A stretch of 64,000 nt of DNA from Dicyema japonicum (Eukaryota > Dicyemida > Rhombozoa > Dicyemidae): assembly GCA_011109175.1 (NCBI GenBank), contig RDEW01000021.1, positions 321,080 through 385,079 of the forward strand, in the 5' to 3' direction. The notes below the pieces were generated by a model, which saw only the letters and a list, made by a program, of their open reading frames with translations, searched no databases and was not told the DNA's origin. Positions 43,096 to 55,936 of this stretch are shown piece by piece (within the stretch, counting starts at the first letter, position 1; the number at the start of each line of letters is the position of its first letter). Position numbers and translations under genes: made by a program.

Positions 43096-44254
43096 CTATC
43101 TATTCACAATAGCTAAATATCCACAAGGATGATAAATAGCAAAATCTGCAGCAATCAATTGCTCTCTTCTAATCCAAGGAGAATTATCCATGACAACCAA
43201 ATCGTTGCTCATCCCACAACTGGACTCATCATTCAGTACTATGATCCCTACAATACGCACAACAACTAACGATGACCACGTGGATTCCATAACATTGAAA
43301 TTACATGTTTTAGACTCATGAAGCGGAAATAAATATCCTGGGTGTATTTATCAGTCTAACACGTGGGCCATATGACAACCTTAGACAAAAAAATGAAGTG
43401 ATCATGTCTTCTACACATGTGATTAAACCCAATCAAGTAGTCAGACACATCCTCAGCCTTCAGCACGTGGCGAATCTGCACGACGCAGGTAGAAGTAACA
43501 CGATCTAGGACAGCCCCCAATTGAACTACTAATTAATGAGAAAACTACGAGAATATTCCATCAACTCATCATCACTACACAACCACGTGGTCCCGTCATA
43601 GGTCAAAATAGCCTCAGGAAAGACAGAATTACCGACAGAGATAATAATAAAGGCACAAAACGTTTCAAGTACAAACAAGTCGACTTTCTCTGACCGGTAA
43701 AACAAAACCGAGTGCCTCCCCCGCACTTGAGATGGCATGACCTTACAAGGCACGTGCACTTTATGAACATCACTAGTCATGGAATTTTTTAAAATGATAT
43801 AAGTGCAGTCGATTAACTCGCCACTACTCTCAGGACTGCACATAGATATGATACTTACTAAGGAAAGGATGAAATGATGAGATTTCCCGCTTGGTTTGGG
43901 TCCTGAAATACACGTACCAAGTCATCATGTGCGATTCCTACGGGTGAACAGTATGACTTTGGTATTAGCAAAGGAATACCAATCTCATTGGATCGCTGAA
44001 ACAGAATTTCCATATTTTGAACAAAAATTCACATTCGTGGTCATCTGTTGGGGAGAGGGAGATCACATAATCACCACCGATAGTAAAGCCTAGTAAATAT
44101 TCACTAATCATAAGTTTGACTATGACCTGTTTATTGGAGAATTCGGTAGTATATCACTAAGGCAATATAAAATCATAAAGTTCTTGGGCAAATTATATGG
44201 AAAACCGAGCAAAATATAAAATAAAGGTACCTCAAAACAAATGACTCGATCCAT
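43096..44254 (-). CDS. Possible DET1-like protein
   Basis: Spliced from ATG 44,254: MDRVICFE, NFMILYCLSDILPNSPIN, SEYLLGFTIGGDYVISLSPT, a helical part, GIAHDDLVRVFQDPNQAGNL, LIDCTYIILKNSMTSDVHKV, SVLFYRSEKVDLFVLET, TWLCSDDELMEYSLQLGAVL and FNHMCRRHDHFIFLSK, ending IAADFAIYHPCGYLAIVNR. Introns of 23 nt at 43,836-43,858 and 43,526-43,548, plus others of 23-24 nt, keep the frame. The order of a β-propeller start, a 'Y-x-x-I-L/D-L...V-x-x-F' strand block and a C-terminal 'A-x-x-x-x-H-P-x-x-x-x-A-I/V' motif resembles DET1, a component of a DDB1-CUL4 ubiquitin ligase. Identity is low and I could not resolve the last junction (about 43,290-43,330). Any propeller-like protein is an alternative. Confidence 0.4.
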
Positions 44255-44340
44255 ACAACAGTTGTCGCCAACAAAATTACTTTTAAATTAAATATTTAAA
44301 TAATATATAATAATAAATAATATTAATTAAAACGAAACTT

Positions 44341-45174
44341 CGGATTAGAGTTCTAAACAACGAAATAAAGGCCAGAGAGCTCAAAGCTCAGAAATTGAAG
44401 TGGAATCAGATTCTTACAAAGGTAAATCGCAACCGTAGTACCGGAGAAGTGTGGAAAGCCATCCGAAATGTTGCAAAGGGAAAAGAAACTTCCCCCGAGG
44501 AAGACTATACTTAACGAGACGTTAAAAATTTAATAAAATTCTACACAAAAATTTCGTACAAGGAACACAGGAAGTCGGAAGTACTTCTCTCTTCATGGAG
44601 AAAACTGAAGAAGGATTCTAACCCAGTATACTTTTCGGATAAGGACGTGAAGAATGCGCTGCATTTTACAAGAACAACGTACTCTGCCGGTCCCGACAAC
44701 ATTCCAGTAGTGTTATTGAAGAACCTTGGAGATATTGGAGTCGGTTTTCTAGCGTCGGTGTATAACTATTCAATTAATTGTAATGTAATACCGTTGTTGT
44801 GGAAGCAAGCCAACATCCGACCTATACTGAAACCTGGAAATCCTAAGGAAGATCCGGCATCATTTAGACCTGTGTCATTGTTATGTTCCATATCGAAAAT
44901 CTTGGAAAGGCTTGTGCTTGGAAGAACCAACCTATCAAACAGGAATATAGAAAAAATCAATACCTTCCAAAAAAATGGCCAGTAAGGCTTTGCAAAGGTT
45001 TTTTTGGACACCTCTAAACCCTACACCTTTTGAGGATTTAGTGAGGAAAACCAGAGCCTTACTACCCTCCAAAAAAGTTAGAAACCCCCGCCCAATCCGG
45101 AAATGCGTTGGAACCCGGGAAAAACACCGAGCAAGAATGAGATGGCTGCTCGAGGCGGCCGGAATCACCTGACG
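44341..45174 (+). mobile_element. LINE fragment: linker, RT start and nuclease tail
   Basis: Reads RVLNNEIKARELKAQKLKWN and GEVWKAIRNVAKGKE (the linker also present at 13.6 kb), then DVKNALHFTRTTYSAGPDNI, PVVLLKNLG and KQANIRPILKPGNPKEDPAS then FRPVSLLCSISKILERLV, the start of the RT fingers. At about 44,975 it jumps to a basic C-terminal piece (RRNPRPIRKCVGTREKHR-like) that does not follow in the protein. The palm is deleted and stops are present. Confidence 0.75.
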
Positions 45175-47507
45175 GCTATGTAGTTATTTAATTTGTCGGT
45201 GATTTTTGGTTTTTAATAATAATAACTGGAAAGGATCCCACAGCTGCAAGGACTGGATGTGATCTTACTTTTCTGTTCCTGGATGAACATGTATGTGATA
45301 TTTCAAGGCCTCTCTGCTTCAGTGACCACGGGAACGTGACACATTAAATAGAATAAAACTTCTTTTTTATGAAGATTAATTCTTAACTCCAAGACTAACC
45401 TAAGGTCCTCTTTCATACAATGACTAGAGATTTCTATTCCTCGGGTTCGACTTTAACGACTCTTACTATTTTTGGGAAATTTTTTCATATGTGTGTATCA
45501 GAAAAAAGACGATTGAGGTTTGGAGACTTGAGGTATATCAATTTCCTCATATAAGATGGTTCTTCCTCTTCCACCTTACAATGACACCTACTCAGCAATT
45601 GTCGAGATTTTTAAAGAAAATACCCTAAGAGAACAGTTTGTTTTTAAGCTCTCTGGGATTCTAGAAAACAGATCGTACCATCGGATTGCTGATAACAAAA
45701 GGGAGAAACATTCGAGATGGGGGGAATGGATCGCAGATTGAGCGCATCTATATACAAATCGTAAGGGGGGATTCGCTCACGAGAACTACTTACTACTTGA
45801 TGACACTTTGGAGGTTAATAAATTAATTAGCCTTGATTGAGCTGCTGATGTGGCTATTGCACAGTCTTGTAGTCCGAATGGATAAAGATGGAGGCTCGAG
45901 AGACATCAGATAGAAATTAAAACCTGTGATGCAACAAGATTCTGTGCTATTTTTTTGTACAATCAGAAGCTTAGAACTCGGCAAAGTTTATCTACAAGAA
46001 ACTTCACTTTGCCCATCACGCCTTCCTGATGACCAGAATACCCTATTTTTTTGTCTAGGTCCGATTCCAAGTTTTGCACAGCACCAAATACATTTGATGG
46101 ATCTCTGGGAGCGTCCGTTCTTGGCTGTAACGTTCTTATTAGGCATCAGTCTCCTCCAGTGGAAGGGACCGGGGGTAGATAAGCAGCTTAGATGTATGGT
46201 AATCTGGCAAACAAGAAAATTTTAAAAACATAATTGTCTGGAAAGACATGATGCTTAAGGAATCGATTGGACTGAGATGAATAGAACGAGGGTACAAAAA
46301 GTTAAATATGAACCTGGATGCAGGGGTGGGATCTCAAAAAAATCTTGCATGACAGTCACAATATTAACAAATTCCTTTTCGCTAACTTTAAATAGTTTCA
46401 AGGTAATTAAATATCACTAAATTAGCCAATTAGTTCATTCATCCTTACAGCTGTTCTCTTACCCCAATATAAAGCCTTAACCATATGTTGGATCGGAGAC
46501 ATATATTGGAGATCTGCCAGTCCCAGGGAACTTGATTATCAAAAGAGAATTTGGTTAGGTTCCATTTTTTTACCTCCTGTAATATTTACTTCCTTTATGT
46601 TTTCACATTAGTGGCGAAAACGAAAATTTGTGTCTGATAACATTTCGACAAAATTATTTTTTTAAATATCACATTTAAAAATATTTTACTTAAAAATTAA
46701 ATTTATAATTTTCGATAAATAAAACCTTAAATGAAATAAATAAATTAAACAAAACCTTAAATGGCCACTAAAGATTTGAATAATGAAATGACAAGAAAAA
46801 TATCCAAAATGCAAGTGTATATTGTAACATAATCTAGAAAGGAAATCAAAATTTCGAATTTACGTTGTACATAAAATGCTCGGACATTTTGCTAGTCTAG
46901 CTATAAAGAACTCAACTCAAAAAACTTAATTTATACAATAAACTTAGTTTTTTTTATTTTCCCTCGGAAGTCTAGCCAAATTTACAAAATATAATTTTAT
47001 AGATTTAATTTCCTTATTTAAAACCCTGGGTCATTGAGAAGAAAGACAAAGTATCATCAATCAGTTTAGGTGATCCGATTTCATTAATTGCAAAGTTCAT
47101 CTTACTTCTGTGCTCCTTCATTGTACACACCAGTGTCCGGAAGCGCCTCCCGTATAAAATGGATAGGGAAAATAACTTCTGGGAAGACCGATTTTCATTT
47201 CGTGAAAAAAGGCGAATCAGGTTTCTTTTTCACAAAAGCAGAAGAATCCAGCTCCACATCCACCGGTCGTAGCTTCCACGATTAGAGGGTTTATCCCTAT
47301 TGCCCATGATGGAGAATCGACCGGTATGGTGGATTGCACAGTGACATCAAAATTAACTAATCACATGATCCCGACACGCTCCTTAATATATTTTTTTGAT
47401 TTCATATAAATTCTCAATATACGTAAATAAAATATAAAATTTTATTAATGTTTGTTAAATTAAAAAAATTAATAAAATTTAAATTTTGATTGTTTCAGGT
47501 TGTAAAA
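45175..47507. other. Long non-coding region, unidentified scraps
   Basis: Open frames at 45,556-45,741, 45,926-46,225 and 47,088-47,285 have no recognisable domain and no tiny-intron continuation. Very AT-rich between 46,600 and 47,000. A 'gattgtttcag' at 47,488-47,498 could be a splice acceptor just before the NFU1 start codon. Confidence 0.3.
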
Positions 47508-48227
47508 ATGAATTTTATATCAAAATTCAACTCAAAACTAAATGTAATACCAAGGACTCTGTTTATTTCTACCAAACTAACTCCAAACCCCGATTCTGTT
47601 ATTTTTAATGTCGCCAATCCTGTTTCTCACCCAGAAAATAACTTAATACGTGAATTTTCGAATGATAAACCTAAAGATTTAATTATATCACCCCTTGCCA
47701 GGTTTTAGCTTTGGCTAGAGTTTAGAAATCTTCTTTCCATTGAAGGAATCATACGGGTCTTCTACGGGAGTGAGTCCATCACCCTCACTAAGGTCCCTTT
47801 GTTATTTGATGATTAAGGACCGCCAGTTTGAGTGGATGCTGCTAAAACCTGAAATATTTTCCATTCTGACTGAGCATTTCAGTTCCAAAAGTTCAGTTTA
47901 TGTGGAGTCGAATAGTTACGTTGATCACGTGGCAGGTGATAATTCAGAGGATGATGAACTGACATCAATGATTATCGAGCTGATAGATTCCCGCATCAGG
48001 CCACACATACAGCACGATGGTGGAGATGTTCAGTTTATGGTGTTTGAAGGGGTGACTGTTAGGGCTTTTCAGATGGAGTGGTCAAGGTCAGACTAATGGG
48101 AGCCTGTGTAGGCTGTCCAAGTTCAATCGACACTCTGAAAGGAGGAATAGAGAGGATGCTCCATTACTACATACCACAGGTTACATCTGTTGAAGAGGTA
48201 GTGTGCTGTCATAATGTAGTATTTTGA
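47508..48227 (+). CDS. NFU1: NFU1 mitochondrial iron-sulfur scaffold
   Basis: Carries Fe-S clusters to client enzymes such as lipoyl synthase in mitochondria. The N-terminus from ATG 47,508 ([20 protein letters not shown]) is basic and hydroxylated like a targeting peptide. Then the Nfu_N domain ([20 protein letters not shown] ... [35 protein letters not shown]), an acidic linker (DNSEDDE), and the NifU-like domain ([20 protein letters not shown], then [20 protein letters not shown]) with the C-x-x-C cluster ligand, ending at TGA 48,225-48,227. One intron is clear (47,793-47,817, 25 nt). Two junctions do not fit GT-AG: about 47,704-47,722 between SPLA and FRNLL, and 48,050-48,072 between VFE and DGVV. 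All key residues are present. Confidence 0.92.
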
Positions 48228-49103
48228 TGATGTTACCACCATTGCTTTACAAAAGTTGGAAGATAAATTGAATTATGAAAAATCTAAGGAGCCAAAAATT
48301 GAGTGATATTTGTGTTTTAACTATTTAATGTTGTCAATGCTTATTGTACGTTTGTTTTTTGTTATAGGATCACTAGGTTTAAGGAAAAATGTCCTCGGCT
48401 ATAGAGTGATTCTAGACCAACAAAGGGGGTCGAAACTGATGGGGGTTACATCTTGAACTGCTCTCGGCAATTGCCGTCGAGATAATTTGAGGGATAGCAG
48501 GAGGTCTTTGTCTTTCCTAAAAACCATGATACGTTTGGCGTCCGTGAAACCAAGTACCACATATCATGAGAGGAAACTATGTCGGCGAGGGTAAATAGTT
48601 AGAGTTTAGTAAACGTTTTTGCTGTATAAATTAAAATAATGGGTATTCCAGTGATATAGGGAGGACTCCTTTAGTAAAAGGCCAGAGTAACTCTGCCGGT
48701 GACCTACGAAATGACCTGAAAATTGAAGTTGAAATTGGCGGATGACCTAGATTCATTGAGGATGCAATGCTCCTCGATACGTTTTATGTTTCCGATTACT
48801 AGGTTTCAGATCACTGTACAGCGCTGATGGTAGGTTACACGTGGGCAACCAGGGTATTTCTTTCCGTCCGACGTGGAATAATCCTTCATAGCGGCGGTTG
48901 CTCTGTCAAGCGTAATAAGCGTTATAACTACAATCCGTTTACGTGGATGCAAATACAAAATTAATCCTAAACACACCTCTCACGTTGTTAAAATTACATT
49001 TCCCAACGAAATTCCATATTTTACTTTAATCTAACATGACTCCCTAAATATGTACAAAATTTAATAAAATTATTTATTAAAAGTTAAATATCAAAAATTA
49101 TTT
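48228..49103. other. Spacer between NFU1 and PKC
   Basis: No gene, no recognised repeat. It lies between two convergent genes. Confidence 0.4.
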
Positions 49104-51492
<2,389 letters not shown>

Positions 51493-52399
51493 TTCCGTAA
51501 TTAAATATCAAATTTAATACTCTGATTAATATTTTATTTGTTTTTATGAATTTATTTATAAATATAAATTAATTTTAAAATAATCCAATTAACTGAATTT
51601 TGTCATGAGCAATATTATATACAGTGAATTTACGAAGTGATGCGTCACTCCAATTTGACTAACTATGCAAATTAATTATATATTTCTACTCATTGTTTAC
51701 GTTTTACTGTGGAAACCGAGAAGCGTTTTTTAGAGAGAAAACAAAAATTTGAATTAGAAAGCCGCACCCCTAACTACGCGGTTATTCACCCTTTAGATTG
51801 TGGGGGAAATCGACTCGAATAGCCAATAGCATTCTCAAAAATCTCTGAGAGGGTTGAAATTAGGATTCTGAGGACACCGGATTTTCTGACAAGGATTTCT
51901 AGAGAAGTCGACTTCTACGTGTCGCCATTGAGCTTTGTATAACCTGAGGGACTTTTATTATTATTAACCTCGAAAAAGTGAACGCCAAGAAAGGAGTTAA
52001 AGTGATCTTGGTAGACCCCGACAGGATCTAGAGGTTTTTGATGTGGTCCTTCATAATTTCCGTAGCTCTTCTGAATCCACAACGCTCCTCTTACATAAAA
52101 ATTTTGAGAGGGGTGGGGTTTTCCTCAATTTACGTGTTTAGGCGGCTTCTATTGATAGAAGCGATCAGATTCTGATCCTCAGAAAGTGATGAAACTGGAT
52201 TCATTGTTCTGGATTGCTACGTGGTCAAGTAGTTGGGAGAATAGTGGCAGACATTAGTTAATCGGACCATTGTTGCTCTAAGAGAATCAATCGTGTGGTA
52301 GTTCGAAATAAAAATTCCATAAGCCCAGGAGACACAGACATACTCCACCGTCGGTTTTAAGAGCTAATTAGCATTCCTGTGACGGTTCGGATTTCATAA
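51493..52399. other. Upstream region of PKC and decayed repeats
   Basis: AT-rich just upstream of the PKC start, then repeat traces including 51,765-51,850, similar to 29,325-29,440. No gene. Confidence 0.35.
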
Positions 52400-52960
52400 T
52401 GTCGAGTTTTCGGAGGCCCTTTGCCATAACGTTTTTCACACGTTGAGAAATGGAGAGCAAGGGGTCCATGGTCACTCCCAGGTCGGTGATAAAAAATTTA
52501 TAGGAGGATTTTTCCTTGGACACGGAAAGTCAGTTCGAAGACACTCAAGCTCTCAGGCCGTTTATGTGTGACTAAAGTTCTGATTTTGTCATATCCACGT
52601 ATCTGTTTTTTGATTGTGGTAATTAAATCGTCTGAATACGTTAGAAGCATTGAATCAGAAAGCGCTGGAAAAAGGGGTGATCCTTGAGGGGTACCATTCG
52701 GGAGGAGACGGTATCTCGATCTTGAATGGTTTACATATACACGTGGTAAACTTTAATTGGTCTTCTCTATTTTTAATAAGTATTAACACTTTTTGCAAAG
52801 AACCAGAAAGTCTATTTGGGGGATTATCCTTGCGGAGGAATTCCTCAGTGTTGAAGAAGGACATCCTGATTGAGATACCTCTGCAGAAATTCGAGGGACA
52901 CTTCCAGAAGGCGAAGGTATCGCTCGATTAGAGGAGAGTCCGGGAGTTTGTAAAAGCTGA
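52400..52960 (-). mobile_element. LINE reverse transcriptase palm fragment
   Basis: The minus strand reads, around 52,720 downward, GTPQGSPLFPAL then LLTYSDDLITTIKKQIRGYD, the 'P-Q-G-S-P' box followed by the catalytic x-D-D box (SDD here), then TLVTHKRPESLSVFELTFRV. Upstream, EEFLRKDNPPNRLSGSLQ lies in another frame. Inactive. Confidence 0.7.
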
Positions 52961-53086
52961 GAGTACTTAATTCTTAGTGGTCTATGGGTTTATTAAAATC
53001 ACAAACCTAATCACCTCTGATTTGGACATTTCAGTGAGGAAGTTGATTTGGGTCTTCTGGATTAATACACGAAAATGAAATGAATA

Positions 53087-54638
53087 CAGTAAATCCTCTC
53101 AAATTATTGGTTTTTCATCATGTATGGTATTTCGTCAAACTTTATTACATTAAAACAATCAATCTGAGGGGCATAGGGTAACCACCCGTTGCGTGGCTAT
53201 TACCTCTCGATATTCACTCAAATAACCAACAGGGCACATGGAGATCACCAGTGCGTGTATAAAACAGATTCCCTAGACGACCCAGGAATTCGAGCGTCGA
53301 AGGCGAAGGGAACTTGACGTTTCACTTTTTTAAAGATAAATTATTCATTAGAAATTTCACCTTCTCCCCCAATAACTACTAAAATATTCAGTAATTATTT
53401 TTGTATTCTGGTCATCACGAAGGTTTGATGGGCAATGTGGAGAGGACGATATTCCCAACTGTCTGTAAAAATGGCACAACATCCACAGCAAAAAAAACTT
53501 AAATTTGGTCTGCTAGAATTTTTGTGTTACATTATTTTTTGACGAAAGATTCTCAAAATATCTTTGATTTTTGAATTTTCCAAAGAATAGCACTGCCTTT
53601 CAACATGGTTTCTATAAAAACACATACAAACATTAGGATTCCATAAAGTCAATGCACAACTGAACATCACTGTCAACATCTGAAATGTTAACGCATGTTG
53701 GGATCATCTTCATTGACACGTGTGCGACCTTGCAACCTACTCTAAAGTGCTTCTCTCCAGAGAGCAGTCAGATTTGTTCACTTTTTCGGAAAAACTGTTT
53801 TCAAATTTCTGAAAAAAATTTTGGATTTTAGGAAATTTTTTTGTCATTTTGTAGAAAAAAAATATATTTTAATTTTTCAGAATTTTTGATTGTTCACAAC
53901 TTGGTATGAATGATTAAGAAAATAAAACGAGTAAATTATCTAATTAAGCAGATTTTAATCCAGATCGCTGGTAATCCCTCTCCTTCTCTGAGAAGAAGAG
54001 TGTGTTATCAACTCCCTGTTATTCCTCATCTCCACATCAGTCAGTCGAAATATTTCTGTTGTCCTCACAGCATGCCTGTTCAACTAGCTGAGAGGTAGTA
54101 GAGGTGTACAATCATCAGAAACTTTCATCCCGTGTTTATGTCCAATCAGCATGCTTTCGAGAGTCCTCTTCAACACAACTGACTGAATGTAAGTTCTCGT
54201 TGCTCCTTCAGGAGATAGCTTATCCATATAGTATGTGAGGCATTTCGAGACAACTCCACCCCAGGTCACAACCAGTGGGATAATCTTTACTTGACAATTG
54301 TAGAGAAGCAAAAGCTCACTTGCGAGGAGGACGTACTTGTGACATTTTTCAACTTCCATCTGTTTTAGGCGATCCTGAGATGTTCGCATTTGGATTAGAA
54401 CTAACTCATTCTTGATCTTGTCATGTAGGAAGATATCTGGTTTGTCGAACTGTACTTTCTTTTCAGTTAGAATCGACGTATCGACTCATCTCAACATTCT
54501 GTGTTGATAGAATTATTTTTAGAAAAATGTTCCTGATTCGAGAAAATGGCGATTAGAGAATTTTGTTAGAGAAAAACGTATTTTGGAAATTCAAGAGGTG
54601 GCAGATTTGAGAAACGACGGATTCAAGAGGATTTTCTG
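53087..54638. mobile_element. pogo-type inverted-repeat element with nested LINE piece
   Basis: The left end CAGTAAATCCTCTCAAAT follows TA at 53,085-53,086. The right end, on the opposite strand, is CAGAAAATCCTCTTGAAT, also next to TA (54,639-54,640). TA duplication and CAG(T/A)... ends fit pogo/Tc1-mariner. The inside carries repeat R1 in inverse orientation (53,178-53,322) and a LINE C-terminus (54,084-54,470). I find no transposase inside, so the pairing of the two ends rests on the repeat match alone. Confidence 0.5.
54084..54470 (-). mobile_element. LINE C-terminal nuclease-like fragment
   Basis: Reads VQFDKPDIFLHDKIKNELVL, IQMRTSQDRLKQMEVEKCHK, YVLLASELLLLYNCQVKIIP then LVVTWGGVVSKC. 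This is the C-terminal domain common in R2-like and related LINE proteins ('K-P-D-I-x-x-x-D', '...E-K-x-x-K-Y-x-x-L', 'V-x-x-I-P-x-V-x-x-x-G'). Single piece, no RT attached. Confidence 0.6.
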
Positions 54639-54640
54639 TA

Positions 54641-55936
54641 ATTGTTTGTTTCCAGAATATTCTCGATTATCAGAGATTTAAGGAAATTTAAAGTTTATGG
54701 ACATTTCGAATATGAATCTTGCATTTATGATCCTGGAATCCTCATAGGGTCTCTCCCAAGTCAATCGTAAGCTGAGCATCTGGAAACTGGTCATTTTCGC
54801 GGAAAACCGCTATATTCATCTCCACAGTCTCCCTTATTGTAACTACTCTTGATCGCGTCAGATCTCAAACAAAATGCAAACTTACGNGAAGGTGAGGTGA
54901 AATGAGACCAAGAAGAGATATGAGTGGATCGGATCGAGAATTGGTTGTTCAAGGATTGGTATGAGCGAATGGTCCTTTCTGATGTACGAAAAACCACACA
55001 GGGCGACACAATAAAACACGAACCAAGTAATGCATCAATTAAGATGAAAATATTCAAAAAATTTAAATCGTTAAATTATTATCATTGAGATCACTTTTTA
55101 ATAAAAATGAAATTTTTTATTTGACGAGTTTAACAGTTTAATCAAACCCGTGAATACTATGGAGCACAGATCTTGTTAAATAATAAATAATAAGAAATTA
55201 TTTATAAAACCAGTAGTATGAAAAAGCACAATAAAAATATCAAAAAAGTAAATGAACCAGTTTAATCCATACACACAGTAATAATTGCCCTTTCGTGGAA
55301 GAGAATTAATGTTTCCAATACTTAACCCTCCATTTAGGCAGGACACACACTTTATTTTGAGAAGGAACAGGAGCAGTAATGGTAATTAATCTTTGGAGAT
55401 GAGCTGAGGAATCAGGAATGTCCTCAACTTATGTCGTTTTTTGGTTGCGTGTGAGTCCTTGTAAAGAATTCAGTTGCAGTGAAAATTCACTGATGAAGAC
55501 GTAACTCGTAAAACCAGGAAGCATCGTAGATGGAATTTTCAAGTCAATTAACCTAATACGAAGTCACAGATCATTTCCACTAGTCAATTAAATTAATAAA
55601 TTAAAATAAAACTAACTATAAATTTTAATTAAATAAACATAATAATACATTTTTAAAACGGAAACAATTTATAATCATTGATCAATGTCTAATGCCTGGT
55701 ATAGTTATTAAATTATTTTGCCATTATCACCCCAACCGAGTAAACCATCAGTATTGATCTCTAAAGGACCCCCTTGGAAATTATTCCTTAAGTCGATTAT
55801 CTCGACGTGCGGTTGTAGCGGTTATATATATCTATCATTTTGGCGTTTTTGTCTAATATTTGCGAAAATGGGTACGCTTGGCATGTCTAGTCAGCCTTTA
55901 TGCAAAAACTAATTTAATTACAACTTATTTTTATAG
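54641..55936. other. Spacer upstream of the CH-rod gene
   Basis: Mostly non-coding. 55,336-55,370 repeats the 'aggcaggacacacacttta' motif of 18,806. A 64-residue open frame at 55,718-55,912 (PLSPQPSKPSVLISKGPPWK ...) lies just before the gene and may contain its first exon, but no junction could be proved. The single N at 54,887 shows no flanking duplicate. Confidence 0.35.

Noticed and set aside
43896-44093. Plus-strand 65-residue gene at 44 kb
   Set aside because: It lies opposite exons of the spliced minus-strand gene and has no features of its own.
47088-47285. Small gene before NFU1
   Set aside because: No domain, and no link by a tiny intron to NFU1.
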